NCBI GenBank assembly: GCA_900315565.1
Contig: OMZS01000001.1
Coordinates: forward strand, 1 to 64,000
Reading direction: 5' to 3'
Length of the DNA stretch: 64,000 nt
From: an uncultured Prevotellaceae bacterium
GTDB lineage: Bacteria; Bacteroidota; Bacteroidia; Bacteroidales; Bacteroidaceae
In this document: positions 46,573-54,651 of the stretch, piece after piece
How positions within the stretch are numbered: position 1 is the stretch's first letter
How the letters are laid out: every line of letters starts with the position of its first letter
The notes under the pieces: generated by a model
The model's input: the letters and a program-made list of their open reading frames with translations, nothing else
Database searches by the model: none
Told to the model about the DNA's origin: nothing
Program-made: the position numbers and the translations under genes

Positions 46573-48540
46573 ATGAAACAATTCAAGAAACTAGCCCTTA
46601 TGGCTGCTCTGGCTCTGACAACACTTACCGCCAGCGCACAACATCAGTTCACCATCAACGCAAAGAAAATGGGTGCTCCTGTGCAGCCCACCATGTATGG
46701 CATCTTCTTTGAGGACATCAACTTTGGTGCCGACGGCGGCCTTTATGCCGAAATGGTAGAAAACCGCTCGTTCGAGTTTCCACAGCGGCTCATGGGATGG
46801 AACACCTATGGCAATGTGGAAGTGAAAGACAATGCTCCCGCTTTCGAGCGCAATCCCCACTACGTGGCCCTGGGCGATTCAGGTCACATTGAGAAACGCA
46901 CCGGACTGGAGAACCGTGGCTTCTTTGGCATGGGCCTGAAACAAGGCATGAAGTACGACTTCTCGGTTTACGCCCGTCAGAACGGCGACGGTCCCGCCCG
47001 CATACGCGTAGAATTGGTGGGCAGCGACAACCAGATCATCAACCAGCAGCGCATCAACATCAACGGCAAGGACTGGAAAAAATACACCGCAACGCTCACC
47101 AGCAACCGCACCGATGCCAAGGGTCTCATGCGCATTTTCCTCGAAACAGCCAAGGGTGCCGACCTCGACCACGTGTCGCTCTTCCCTCAGGACAACTGGA
47201 ACCATCTGCGCGCCGACCTTGTGAAGGACCTGAAGGACCTGAATCCTGGCATTTTCCGCTTCCCTGGCGGCTGCATCGTTGAGGGCACCGACCTCGCTTC
47301 GCGCTATCAGTGGAAAAACTCGGTAGGCCCGGCCGAAAACCGTCCCCTGAACGAGAACCGCTGGAACTACACCTTTGCCCACCGCCTGTATCCTAATTAT
47401 TATCAGACCTACGGACTGGGCTTCTACGAGTTCTTCCTGCTCTCCGAGCATATTGGTGCCGAGCCGCTGCCCATCGTCAGCTGCGGACTGGCCTGCCAGT
47501 TCCAAAATCCCGACGAGACTGCCGCCACCGCCCATGTGGCCGTCAAGGACCTGGAGCCTTACATTCAGGATGCCCTCGACCTCATCGAGTTTGCCAACGG
47601 CTCTACCGACACCAAGTGGGGCAAGCTGCGCGCCGACATGGGCCATGCCGCTCCCTTCAACCTGAAGTTCATCGGTGTGGGCAACGAGCAGTGGGGTCCG
47701 CTCTATCCTGAGCGTCTGGAGCCGTTCCTCAAGGCCATCCGCGCCAAATATCCCAACATCAAGGTGGTTGGCACCAGCGGACCGTCGCCCGACGATCTCG
47801 ACGGCAAGCAGTTCAGCTACGGATGGGAGCAGATGCGCCGCCTGAAGGCCGACCTCGTTGACGAGCACTTCTATCGCGATCAGGAGTGGTTTATGAAAAA
47901 TGTCACCCGCTACGACAACTACTCGCGCAAAGGCCCCAAGGTGTTTGCCGGCGAGTATGCCTGCCACACCAAGGGCGACCATCAGGACACCGCCACGGGC
48001 ATGAATACCTTCGAGGCCAGTCTCTGCGAGGCAGCCTTCATGACTGGCCTGGAGCGCAACGCCGACGTGGTTCACATGGCCACTTACGCTCCGCTCTTCT
48101 CGCATGTGGAGGGCTGGCAGTGGCGCCCCGACCTCATCTGGATGGACAACCTCACCACCGTGCGCACTCCCAACTACTACGTGCAGCAGCTCTACGGCCA
48201 GAATCCAGGCACCAACGTGCTCAGCCTCACCGAGGGTGGCAAACCCGTAACGGGTCAGGACGGTCTCTGCGCATCGGCTGTTTACGACAAGAGCAGTCAG
48301 AAGTACATTGTGAAGATTGTCAACACGGGCGATGCCGACCAGGACATTGTGCTCAACTTCAAGGGCATCAAGAGCCTCAGCGCAGGCACCGTCACCACGC
48401 TCCACTCCAACCGTGCTAACGACGTGAACACCATTGGCAGCAAAAACACCGTTGTTCCCAAGACTACCACCGTCGAGGCCAGTGGCAACAGTGCCAAGGT
48501 AACGGTTCCGGCCAAGACCTTCGCCGTTTATAAGTTCTAA
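46573..48540 (+). CDS. Exported GH51 alpha-L-arabinofuranosidase
   Basis: 655 residues, signal peptide ending in SASAQ. It would remove arabinofuranose residues from arabinan or arabinoxylan with retention. An N-terminal strand region (PVQPTMYGIFFEDINFGADGGLYAEMVENRSFEF by pieces) is followed by a CBM4/9-like beta domain (about 75-200), the barrel with acid/base Glu372 in IGVGNEQWG and nucleophile Glu461 in VFAGEYA, and a C-terminal beta-sandwich (from about 560). It is far from the GH43 locus (17 kb) but fits the same substrate. Confidence 0.93.
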   Translation: MKQFKKLALMAALALTTLTASAQHQFTINAKKMGAPVQPTMYGIFFEDINFGADGGLYAEMVENRSFEFPQRLMGWNTYGNVEVKDNAPAFERNPHYVALGDSGHIEKRTGLENRGFFGMGLKQGMKYDFSVYARQNGDGPARIRVELVGSDNQIINQQRININGKDWKKYTATLTSNRTDAKGLMRIFLETAKGADLDHVSLFPQDNWNHLRADLVKDLKDLNPGIFRFPGGCIVEGTDLASRYQWKNSVGPAENRPLNENRWNYTFAHRLYPNYYQTYGLGFYEFFLLSEHIGAEPLPIVSCGLACQFQNPDETAATAHVAVKDLEPYIQDALDLIEFANGSTDTKWGKLRADMGHAAPFNLKFIGVGNEQWGPLYPERLEPFLKAIRAKYPNIKVVGTSGPSPDDLDGKQFSYGWEQMRRLKADLVDEHFYRDQEWFMKNVTRYDNYSRKGPKVFAGEYACHTKGDHQDTATGMNTFEASLCEAAFMTGLERNADVVHMATYAPLFSHVEGWQWRPDLIWMDNLTTVRTPNYYVQQLYGQNPGTNVLSLTEGGKPVTGQDGLCASAVYDKSSQKYIVKIVNTGDADQDIVLNFKGIKSLSAGTVTTLHSNRANDVNTIGSKNTVVPKTTTVEASGNSAKVTVPAKTFAVYKF

Positions 48541-48900
48541 CGGCGCAGACACTTATTCATAAACGTCGAGACACATCCGTAAGCGTCGAGACTACGCATC
48601 ATTTGGAAACTAAATGACTAGATAAACAACAGGCGCAAACCCAATAGGACAACATCAAATGACATGGGGGATACAGTTGAAGACCACATCACACGAAGGC
48701 TTCATAAATTCAATTAGGTTAATTAAAGGGTGAATAAAGATTGGACTCGTTGTCCTAGTGCGCCGCGCAGGCCCGCATAGGAGTCTGCAAAAAGCAATCC
48801 CGGAATGGCTTCACAATAGGAGCCGCTCCGGGATTCTTCTGTATTGTTGATTTGCAATTTCTCTGTTGTCTGCCTTTCGGCGGCAGGTGTGCCCATCGGC
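48541..48900. other. Spacer after GH51 without a visible gene
   Basis: I see no gene. Two GCGTCGAGAC/ACGTCGAGAC copies lie near 48563-48593. A terminator for the minus-strand patatin gene stands at 48796-48835. Confidence 0.6.
48796..48835 (-). terminator. Terminator of the patatin-like gene
   Basis: AATCCCGGA at 48796-48804 pairs with TCCGGGATT at 48827-48835, with an inner GGCT/AGCC stem; on the minus strand GCTTTTTG follows. Confidence 0.75.
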
Positions 48901-49767
48901 TCACTGAGCCAGGAAGGCCTGAATTTCGGCCAAGTGCTGCTCACCGCTTTCGCGCCCCAAATCATACACGCGTTGCATGGCATTGGGGTTGTGGGAGGTG
49001 TGGCCAATGGGCAGCGGGCGCTCGGGATAGATGGCCAGGGTGTTGCCGCGCCTCACCTCCTGCTGCACATAGGCGAGCTGGTCGTTGTACATCAAGTGAC
49101 GGTGTCGCATGGCCTCCACCATTTGCGGATAGTATTTCAGCGCACTGCGCACAAGTGGCATCAGGCGGTTGGGTTTCTTCTCAAAGCCTTCGGGCTGGGT
49201 GAGAATCACCACGTTGCGCTGGTATCCCAGCCGCTGCATTTGCCGCAGTGGGATGCTGTCGCTCACGCCGCCGTCGAGCAGCTTGTAGCCGTCAAGTTCC
49301 ACCACGCGCGACACCACAGGCATCGACGCCGAGGCGCGAATCCAGTCGTATGCCCAGTCGCCGCCACGCATCACCCGCTGATACACGGGGTCGCCTGTCT
49401 CCACATCGGTGCATACCACGAAAAACTCCATGGGATTGCGCTCGAAGGTGTCGTTGTCGAAGATGTCGAGCTCGTTGGGCACAGTGTGGTAAGCGTATTC
49501 GGCACCATACAGGTCGCCTGTTTTCCAGAGCGACTTCAGGCTGCAATACTGATCGTCCTTGGCAAACCGTTTGTTGTACCTGATGGCCCGCCCTGGCTGG
49601 CGCGACTTGTAGTTGCAGCCGAAGGCCGCACCTGCCGATACGCCGATGAGGCCGTCGAACTCTATGCCGTGCTCCATCATGACGTCCATGATGCCGGCCG
49701 AAAACAGGCCGCGAAGCGCACCGCCCTCCAGCACAAGTCCTTTCTTCTTCATCTTGTTGTTTGCCAT
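48901..49767 (-). CDS. Patatin-like phospholipase family protein
   Basis: 288 residues from the ATG at 49767 (MANNKMKKKGLVLEGG); the frame is open further up into glnN but only as overlap. The oxyanion loop is GGALRGLFSAG, the nucleophile motif GVSAG (Ser44), and the dyad Asp stands in LLDGGVSDSIP. Relatives of this group (YjjU/RssA type) are cytoplasmic lipid hydrolases of unknown physiological substrate. It starts 14 bp after the glutamine synthetase gene and is probably cotranscribed with it, followed by a terminator. Confidence 0.85.
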   Translation of the reverse strand: MANNKMKKKGLVLEGGALRGLFSAGIMDVMMEHGIEFDGLIGVSAGAAFGCNYKSRQPGRAIRYNKRFAKDDQYCSLKSLWKTGDLYGAEYAYHTVPNELDIFDNDTFERNPMEFFVVCTDVETGDPVYQRVMRGGDWAYDWIRASASMPVVSRVVELDGYKLLDGGVSDSIPLRQMQRLGYQRNVVILTQPEGFEKKPNRLMPLVRSALKYYPQMVEAMRHRHLMYNDQLAYVQQEVRRGNTLAIYPERPLPIGHTSHNPNAMQRVYDLGRESGEQHLAEIQAFLAQ

Positions 49768-49781
49768 AGTTATCCCCACCT

Positions 49782-51998
49782 TTAGCGAATAAAGAGCAGC
49801 TCGCGATATTTGGGCAGCGTCCAAAGCTCGTCGGCCACGGTGAGTTCGAGTTTGTCGATGTGGTAGCGAATCTGGTCCATTTTCGGCTCCACATTGTCGT
49901 GGTAGGCGATGGCTTTCTCTCGCTGGTTCTCAATGCGGTTGGCCACACGGCGCGCTTCCACGAGTTCCTCTACGAGCGTTTCCACGGCCTGCGTGCGCTG
50001 GGCTATCTCGCGAATAATTTTTACGTTGCGCGTAGAGAGCTGTTCGGCTTCCTCGGCCGTGAATATTTCGTGCATGGTACGCACATTCTGCGCCAGCTGC
50101 GTCTGGTAGTGTGTGGCCACAGGGATAATATGGTTCATGGTGAGGTCGCCCAAGACACGGGCCTCTATTTGTATCTTCTTGGTGTAGGTTTCCCACTTCA
50201 CCTCGTTGCGGGCCCGCAGTTCCTTGCGGTTCATGATGCCCTGGCTCTCGAACATGTTGATGCTCTCCTCGTCGAGATAACGGTCGAAGATGATGGGGCA
50301 CGACTTCTCAACGTCTAACCCTCGGCGTGCAGCCTCTTCCACCCACTCGTCGGAGTATCCGTTGCCGTCGAAGTGTATGGGGCGGCAGGTGCGGATGTCC
50401 TCGCGCAGCACCTCGATGATGGCATGGAAGACGGCCGAGTGCTCGGAGTTGCTGTATTGGTCGGCAATCTCTACAATCTTCTTATCTACCCGCTGCTTGA
50501 AATCGGTCAGAGCCTCAGCCACAGCCGCATTGAGCGCTATCATGGCACTGGCGCAGTTGGCCTCTGCGCCTACGGCGCGGAATTCGAAGCGGTTGCCCGT
50601 AAAGGCGAAGGGGCTGGTGCGGTTGCGGTCGGTATTGTCGATGAGCAGCTCGGGAATCTCCGGAATGTCTATCTCCATTCTCTGCTTTCCAGCCACGCTG
50701 AAGAGGTCGTCCTTGTCGGCTTTCTCTATGTGGTCGAGCAGTTCGCTCACCTGCTTGCCCAAAAACGAGCTGATGATGGCGGGCGGAGCCTCGTTGGCGC
50801 CCAGACGGTGGGCATTGGTGGCACTCATGATGCTGGCTTTCAAAAGTCCGTTGTGGCGCCAAACACCCATGAGCGTCTCTACGATGAACACCACAAAGCG
50901 TAGGTTCTGCTCGGGTGTTTTTCCCGGTGCGTGGAGCAGTACTCCCGTGTCGGTAGAAAGGCTCCAGTTGTTGTGCTTGCCGCTTCCGTTGATGCCGTCG
51001 AAGGGCTTTTCGTGCAGCAGCACGCGGAAGCCGTGTTTGCGCGCCACTTTCTTCATCAGGCTCATCAGCAGCATATTGTGGTCAACGGCCAGGTTGGTCT
51101 CTTCGTAGATGGGGGCAATCTCAAACTGGTTGGGGGCCACCTCATTATGGCGGGTCTTGCAGGGGATGCCCAGTTCAAGGGCCTGCACCTCCAAGTCTTT
51201 CATAAAAGCCTGCACGCGGTCGGGAATGGTGCCGAAGTAGTGGTCATCCATCTGCTGATTCTTGGCCGAGTCGTGGCCCATCAACGTGCGCCCGGTGAGC
51301 ATCAGGTCGGGGCGGGCCGAATAAAGACCCTCATCTACCAGGAAATACTCCTGCTCCCAGCCCAGATTCGAGATGACTTTCTTCACCGAAGGGTCGAAGT
51401 AGTGCACCACGCCCAAGGCTGCCTCGCCAACGGCGCGCAGCGACCGCTTGAGCGGAGCCTTGTAGTCGAGCGCCTCACCAGTGTAGCTGATAAAAATGGT
51501 GGGTATGCAGAGCGTGTCGTCAATAATGAACACGGGACTGGTAGGATCCCACGCGCTATAGCCGCGCGCCTCGAAAGTGGCGCGAATGCCGCCCGAGGGG
51601 AACGAGCTGGCATCGGGTTCCTGCTGCACCAGCAGCTTGCCCGAGAACTCCTCTATCATGCCGCCCTTGCCGTCATGCTCAATAAAGGCATCGTGCTTCT
51701 CGGCTGTTCCTTCGGTCAGCGGCTGAAACCAGTGCGTGTAGTGCGTCACGCCGTTCTCGTCGGCCCACTGCTTCATGCCCTTTGCCACGGCATCGGCAAT
51801 CGAGCGGTCGAGCGGAGCACCGTTGTCGATAACGTCGATGAGTTTTTCATACACGTCGCGCTGAAGATATTTGTACATCTTGGCACGTGTGAACACATTC
51901 TTGGCGAAATACTCCGACGGACGCTCCTGCGGAGCCTCCACTTCAAGGGGCTTCTTCATGAAAGCCTCTTCGACTACCTGAAATCTTAAATTTGCCAT
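49782..51998 (-). CDS. glnN: Type III glutamine synthetase
   Basis: 738 residues, the size of GSIII (about 700-730). It makes glutamine from glutamate and ammonia. The family signs are FSGKLLVQQEPDASSFPSGG, the LGWEQEYFLVDEGLY segment, CKTRHNEVAPNQFEIAP, LLHEKPFDGINGSGKHNNWS and a long C-terminal helical region (KIIREIAQRTQAVETLVEEL). It is the main ammonia-assimilating synthetase in Bacteroides and Prevotella relatives. Its 5' region holds phased repeats and a TACCTTTG element. Confidence 0.95.
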   Translation of the reverse strand: MANLRFQVVEEAFMKKPLEVEAPQERPSEYFAKNVFTRAKMYKYLQRDVYEKLIDVIDNGAPLDRSIADAVAKGMKQWADENGVTHYTHWFQPLTEGTAEKHDAFIEHDGKGGMIEEFSGKLLVQQEPDASSFPSGGIRATFEARGYSAWDPTSPVFIIDDTLCIPTIFISYTGEALDYKAPLKRSLRAVGEAALGVVHYFDPSVKKVISNLGWEQEYFLVDEGLYSARPDLMLTGRTLMGHDSAKNQQMDDHYFGTIPDRVQAFMKDLEVQALELGIPCKTRHNEVAPNQFEIAPIYEETNLAVDHNMLLMSLMKKVARKHGFRVLLHEKPFDGINGSGKHNNWSLSTDTGVLLHAPGKTPEQNLRFVVFIVETLMGVWRHNGLLKASIMSATNAHRLGANEAPPAIISSFLGKQVSELLDHIEKADKDDLFSVAGKQRMEIDIPEIPELLIDNTDRNRTSPFAFTGNRFEFRAVGAEANCASAMIALNAAVAEALTDFKQRVDKKIVEIADQYSNSEHSAVFHAIIEVLREDIRTCRPIHFDGNGYSDEWVEEAARRGLDVEKSCPIIFDRYLDEESINMFESQGIMNRKELRARNEVKWETYTKKIQIEARVLGDLTMNHIIPVATHYQTQLAQNVRTMHEIFTAEEAEQLSTRNVKIIREIAQRTQAVETLVEELVEARRVANRIENQREKAIAYHDNVEPKMDQIRYHIDKLELTVADELWTLPKYRELLFIR

Positions 51999-52112
51999 CG
52001 TCTTAAATATCGCTTATGGTGGGAAACCTTGGTTGCTTGTTTCTTCTGACTCTCGTTTGCAGCTCATTATCATAATGTTCCTGGCAGCTACGCGTTCGTC
52101 AGTTGAAGTTTG

Positions 52113-52168
52113 CGGTTGGTCAATTGACCTTTTCGGTTGGTCAATTGTTGTTTGCGGTTGCAAAGGTA
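52113..52168 (-). promoter_or_regulatory. glnN promoter and 21-bp-phased repeats
   Basis: On the minus strand TACCTTTG stands at 52168-52161. Just downstream of it, CGGTTG (plus strand) recurs at 52113, 52134 and 52155, exactly 21 bp apart, the first two extended as CGGTTGGTCAATTG. The first copy continues into the 12-bp palindrome GGTCAATTGACC. The repeats fall in the start/leader region of the glnN transcript, where a repressor or nitrogen regulator could bind. Confidence 0.55.
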
Positions 52169-52333
52169 ACTCAAAATTTTCGAATTACAGAGCAATGTAT
52201 CAGTTTTTTGTTTGTCATTTGCCATTTATCATTTGACATTTACCCCATCCTCACCCCACGTTTTATCTCTCACCTCATTTCTTTTTTCTCGCCCGCATTA
52301 TTCCTGCCAAACATCATGAATAGATGTTTCAAT

Positions 52334-52416
52334 CAAAAAAACAGAGAAAAATCAGAAAAAAACAGGATAAAGTAATAATTGTTTTTCTCTGTTTTTTCTG
52401 GTTTTTCTCTGCCTTT
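52334..52416. repeat. Long purine/pyrimidine-skewed inverted repeat
   Basis: CAGAGAAAAATCAGAAAAAA on the left is mirrored by TTTTTTCTGGTTTTTCTCTG on the right with one or two changes. A related element is at 62918-62996. Confidence 0.7.
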
Positions 52417-52475
52417 TTTACGAAATCTACATTCTGTTGTACGGCAATCAATCATCCAAACTCAACAATCTGTGT

Positions 52476-52534
52476 GTAACGTCGTGAATTGTTTTCATAT
52501 TATCTAGAGAATTGAAGAATAACTTGCGACGTTA
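52476..52534. repeat. Dispersed palindrome, copy 8
   Basis: Arms TAACGTCGTGAATTG and TTGCGACGTTA flank ATTATCTAGAGAATT. Confidence 0.7.
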
Positions 52535-52578
52535 CGTTGAGATTATCTAGAGAATTTGTACCTGTTACCGTGAGATAC
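52520..52578. repeat. Dispersed palindrome, copy 9
   Basis: Shares its left arm (TTGCGACGTTACG) with copy 8; core ATTATCTAGAGAATTT, right arm TTACCGTGAGATA. Further GCCGTGAGAAAA-like half arms continue to about 52650. Confidence 0.7.
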
Positions 52579-52680
52579 TATCATAACGCCGTGAGAAAAT
52601 CAAGCAGCACCGTGAGAAAAACATGCGGCGCCATGAGAAAAACTCACAGCGCCGCTTGTGGGGAAGGTATTCCGGAGCAA

Positions 52681-54564
52681 TTAAAACTCTATGATGAGGG
52701 TCTGGCGGGGACGAAGGCTGACATCGTGGTCGAGCCTGACGGTGCGGCCGGTAATAACGTCGGTGGCGCGGGTGGTCTGCCCGATGATTTCAGCATAACG
52801 GGCCACTTCGAGACTGGCGGGCTGGCTGGTGCCATTGATGATGGTAAGCGCGGCGCGGCCCTCGTGCTGACGGGCGATGACATAAACGCCCTTCCAGGGG
52901 ATGAACTGCGTCATCTTACCCTCGGTAATGAGTTTGTTGCCCTGGCGCCAGTGCAACAGACGGCTGAGCCACTGGAACATTTGCTGCTGGGCCTGTGTGC
53001 GACCCTCGGCTGTGAAGCAGTTGCGCTTGTCGCCGGGGAAGCCGCCGGGGAAATCTTTGCGCACATTACCGTCGGTGACTTCCTTGGTGCCGTTCATCAG
53101 TATCTCGGTGCCATAGTAGAGTTGCGGAATGCGTCTGACGGTGAGCAACAGGGCGAGCGCCTGCTTCAGGGCGAGCGAATCGGTGCCGTTGCCGAGGAAG
53201 CGGTCGGTGTCGTGGTTGTCGATGAAGGCCATGACGTGGTTGGGGTCGGCATAGAGATAGTCGTAGCAGAACGCGTTGTAGAGCCTGTTCATGCCTTGCC
53301 ACCAAGCGTCGGTCTCCTCGTTCTTGGCCTGCGAAAGGCGGTCGAAGAAGGCAAAATCCATGACGGTTTTCAGGTAGCTGTTCTCATTGCTGAGCCGCGA
53401 GTCCTTCTGCCATGCTGCAGTGTAGGCCGGCTCGGTGACCCATGTCTCACCCACAGTGTTGAAATTGGGATACTCTTGGTCGAGTTCCTTCATCCAGCGC
53501 GCCATGGCGTGAGCGTCGGCGTAAGGATATGTGTCCATGCGTATGCCGTCGATGCCTACGGTCTCAATCCACCAGATACTGTTTTGAATGAGATAGGTCA
53601 TCAGGTGCTCATTGCGCTGGTTGAGGTCGGGCATAGTGGGTACAAACCAGCCTTCGGTGGTTTCGCTCAGGTCGATTTTCGAAGCGTAGGGATCTTTTAC
53701 GGGCGTGAGCTTGTAGCTGGTTTGCTGGAACGAGGTGCCCTGCGGATTGCTACTGCCTTTCGACTCGGTGAGCCACTGGGGCAGATTGAGCCAGTCGTGG
53801 GTGGGCATGTCGCTGGTCCAGGGATGCTCAAATCCGCTATGGTTGAAAATCATGTCCATCACCACTTTCAGTCCCTTCTGGTGGGCTTCGTCGCACAGGC
53901 GGCGGTAGTCGTCGTTGGTTCCGAAGCGCGGATCCACGCGATAGTAGTCGGTGGTGGCATAGCCGTGGTAGGTGCTGTAGCCCAGCTCATTGTCGGGCGA
54001 GTCGTTTTCAAGTACGGGGGTGAGCCAGAGGGCAGTGACACCCAGTTCCTTGAAGTAGTCAAGATGTTCGCGAATGCCGTCCAGATCGCCGCCGTGGCGC
54101 AGCGAGGGTTGCGAGCGGTCCTCGCGATAAGTGCGCATGCCCTTCACTTGCGGGTTGTGGTTGCTGCCCTGAGCAAAGCGGTCGGGCATGAGCATGTAGA
54201 GCACATCGGCATTGGTGAAGCCCATGCGCTTGTCACCGCTCATTTCGCGGCTCTTCAGCTGGTATTTCACCTTGGTCTTGTCGAACTTCAAAGTCATCTC
54301 ACCGGGTTGTGCACCGCTCAGGTTGAGATACACCAGCAGATAGTTGGGCGAGTCGAGGCGCACCACGCTGTCGATGGCCACGCCGGGGTAGTCGGTGGTA
54401 ACATTCTTAACGCTCTTGATGTTCGTGCCATAGACCATCAGCTGCACACTAGGATTCTTCATGCCCACAAACCAGTTGGTGGGGTCGATTCGGCTGACTT
54501 TTACTGCTGCGCTCATGGCTGATACACTCATTATTAATATGACTGCAAATAATACTTTTTTCAT
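52681..54564 (-). CDS. GH13 neopullulanase/cyclomaltodextrinase, SusA-like
   Basis: 627 residues, signal peptide near 1-19. It would cut alpha-1,4 links in maltodextrins, cyclodextrins or pullulan, in the periplasm as SusA does. An N-terminal beta domain of about 100 residues precedes the GH13 barrel: DVLYMLMPDRFAQGS, MDMIFNHSG, nucleophile Asp344 in GIRMDTYPY, acid/base Glu373 in VGETWV, and the third acid in FIDNHDTDRFLG. It is the last gene of a four-gene minus-strand row malQ-susB-pulA-susA, with an 87-bp repeat-filled gap before it. Confidence 0.9.
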   Translation of the reverse strand: MKKVLFAVILIMSVSAMSAAVKVSRIDPTNWFVGMKNPSVQLMVYGTNIKSVKNVTTDYPGVAIDSVVRLDSPNYLLVYLNLSGAQPGEMTLKFDKTKVKYQLKSREMSGDKRMGFTNADVLYMLMPDRFAQGSNHNPQVKGMRTYREDRSQPSLRHGGDLDGIREHLDYFKELGVTALWLTPVLENDSPDNELGYSTYHGYATTDYYRVDPRFGTNDDYRRLCDEAHQKGLKVVMDMIFNHSGFEHPWTSDMPTHDWLNLPQWLTESKGSSNPQGTSFQQTSYKLTPVKDPYASKIDLSETTEGWFVPTMPDLNQRNEHLMTYLIQNSIWWIETVGIDGIRMDTYPYADAHAMARWMKELDQEYPNFNTVGETWVTEPAYTAAWQKDSRLSNENSYLKTVMDFAFFDRLSQAKNEETDAWWQGMNRLYNAFCYDYLYADPNHVMAFIDNHDTDRFLGNGTDSLALKQALALLLTVRRIPQLYYGTEILMNGTKEVTDGNVRKDFPGGFPGDKRNCFTAEGRTQAQQQMFQWLSRLLHWRQGNKLITEGKMTQFIPWKGVYVIARQHEGRAALTIINGTSQPASLEVARYAEIIGQTTRATDVITGRTVRLDHDVSLRPRQTLIIEF

Positions 54565-54579
54565 GGGACTTATAGCTTT

Positions 54580-54650
54580 ATGGAGTTCAAGGAGTTACAA
54601 GGAGTTCAGGGAGTTACAGGGAGTTCAAGGAGTTACAGGGAGTTCAAGAC
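54580..54650. repeat. GGAGTTCAAGGAGTTACA tandem repeat
   Basis: Units of about 9 bp (GGAGTTCAA, GGAGTTACA), some eight copies, fill the gap between the pullulanase and GH13 genes. Confidence 0.85.
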
Positions 54651-54651
54651 G

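Larger units (their letters stand above)
51999..52680. other. Spacer between glnN and the alpha-glucan cluster
   Basis: No gene is visible. It holds the glnN promoter region with phased repeats (52113-52168), an A/T-skewed long inverted repeat (52334-52416), and two overlapping copies of the CTAGAG palindrome (52476-52578). Confidence 0.7.

Noticed and set aside
52537..54522. Long open frame on the plus strand opposite the GH13 gene
   Set aside because: It has no recognisable family pattern, while the minus strand encodes a complete GH13 enzyme with all catalytic motifs. The antisense frame is open because of codon bias.
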